Assembly (NCBI GenBank): GCA_015064195.1
Contig: SVSO01000062.1
Coordinates: forward strand, 1 to 13,499
Reading direction: 5' to 3'
DNA from: Oscillospiraceae bacterium
GTDB lineage: Bacteria > Bacillota_A > Clostridia > Oscillospirales > CAG-272
DNA: 13,499 nt
Shown: positions 13,327-13,499 of the stretch, in pieces
Numbering within the stretch: the first letter of the stretch is position 1
How the letters are laid out: each line of letters starts with the position of its first letter
The notes under the pieces: generated by a model
Seen by the model: only the letters and a program-made list of their open reading frames with translations
What the model was told of the DNA's origin: nothing
Database searches by the model: none
Translations under genes and position numbers: made by a program

Positions 13327-13499
13327 GATTTTTCCTCCTGATTTTTGAAAATAGATGTTGCGTTCGTAAGGGACATATGCTATAGGGAACCTCTAAATAT
13401 TCACAAATCAAATATCCCCCTTGAATAACGATCCCTCCCGAAGATAATTCATACAAAATTCATATAATTTCACCATTTGTTAACAGTATATATATATAT
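13327..13499. other. AT-rich upstream region of the lipoprotein gene
   Basis: No credible gene. It carries the ribosome site of the lipoprotein gene and presumably its promoter, but I see no hexamer pair close to consensus on the - strand; TTGTGA-16-TATAGC (about 13407-13380) is the best and is weak. An 11-base direct repeat, AATTCATACAA / AATTCATATAA (13446-13467), and a run of alternating TA to the window end (13486-13499) are the only other structure. Confidence 0.5.

Noticed and set aside
13256..13456. 66-codon - strand frame overlapping the lipoprotein start
   Set aside because: It uses the same strand in another frame across the lipoprotein signal peptide and ribosome site; no motif.

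Overview
The window looks like chromosomal DNA of a gut-type Firmicute (Clostridia, probably near Oscillospiraceae/Ruminococcaceae). The coding DNA is GC-rich and the intergenic DNA AT-rich. Shine-Dalgarno sequences are strong (GAGGTGA, GGAGG), and TTGACA/TATAAT-type promoters are readable. The solute-binding lipoprotein has a low-complexity Thr/Ser/Gly linker after its lipobox, as is usual in these bacteria. The organism assignment is an inference from these traits; there is no rRNA or other marker gene. Nine larger genes, one small zinc-ribbon gene and two intrinsic terminators account for nearly all of the sequence.

Region 1 (1-5956, + strand) is a run of apparently cytosolic hydrolases: an M20-family metallopeptidase/amidohydrolase, an SGNH-fold esterase, two tandem GH27 (alpha-galactosidase family) paralogs, a 65-residue zinc-ribbon protein that overlaps the stop codon of the second GH27 gene, and a phosphoglucomutase/phosphomannomutase. 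A sigma-A promoter lies between the esterase and the first GH27 gene, and a strong hairpin ends the run. None of the enzymes has a signal peptide. The simplest reading is that a small imported galactosyl conjugate is trimmed inside the cell and hexose phosphate is passed to central metabolism by the mutase. The substrate itself is not determined.

Region 2 (5957-10413): a beta-lactamase-fold serine hydrolase on the - strand is divergent from a three-gene ABC operon (ATPase plus two 267-residue DUF990-type permeases) on the + strand. The hydrolase has a textbook consensus promoter. The ABC operon ends at a perfect 17-bp hairpin. Its transported substrate is unknown.

Region 3 (10463-13499, - strand): a secreted sugar-type solute-binding lipoprotein and, 26 bases downstream, a GH39-like clan GH-A glycosidase. 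No ABC sugar permease genes are visible beside them. The window ends in AT-rich DNA upstream of the lipoprotein gene.

The most interesting signal is the GH27 pair. The copies are 376 residues each and align without gaps (246 identical positions by hand count). Both keep the catalytic Asp pair, but they differ at the loop that in characterised GH27 enzymes reads the sugar C2 substituent (CNGGL versus CNWGS) and at the residue after the nucleophile (KYDYC versus KYDNC). This suggests a duplication followed by a change of specificity. I see no CRISPR array, transposon, tRNA or rRNA, and no clearly new multi-gene system.
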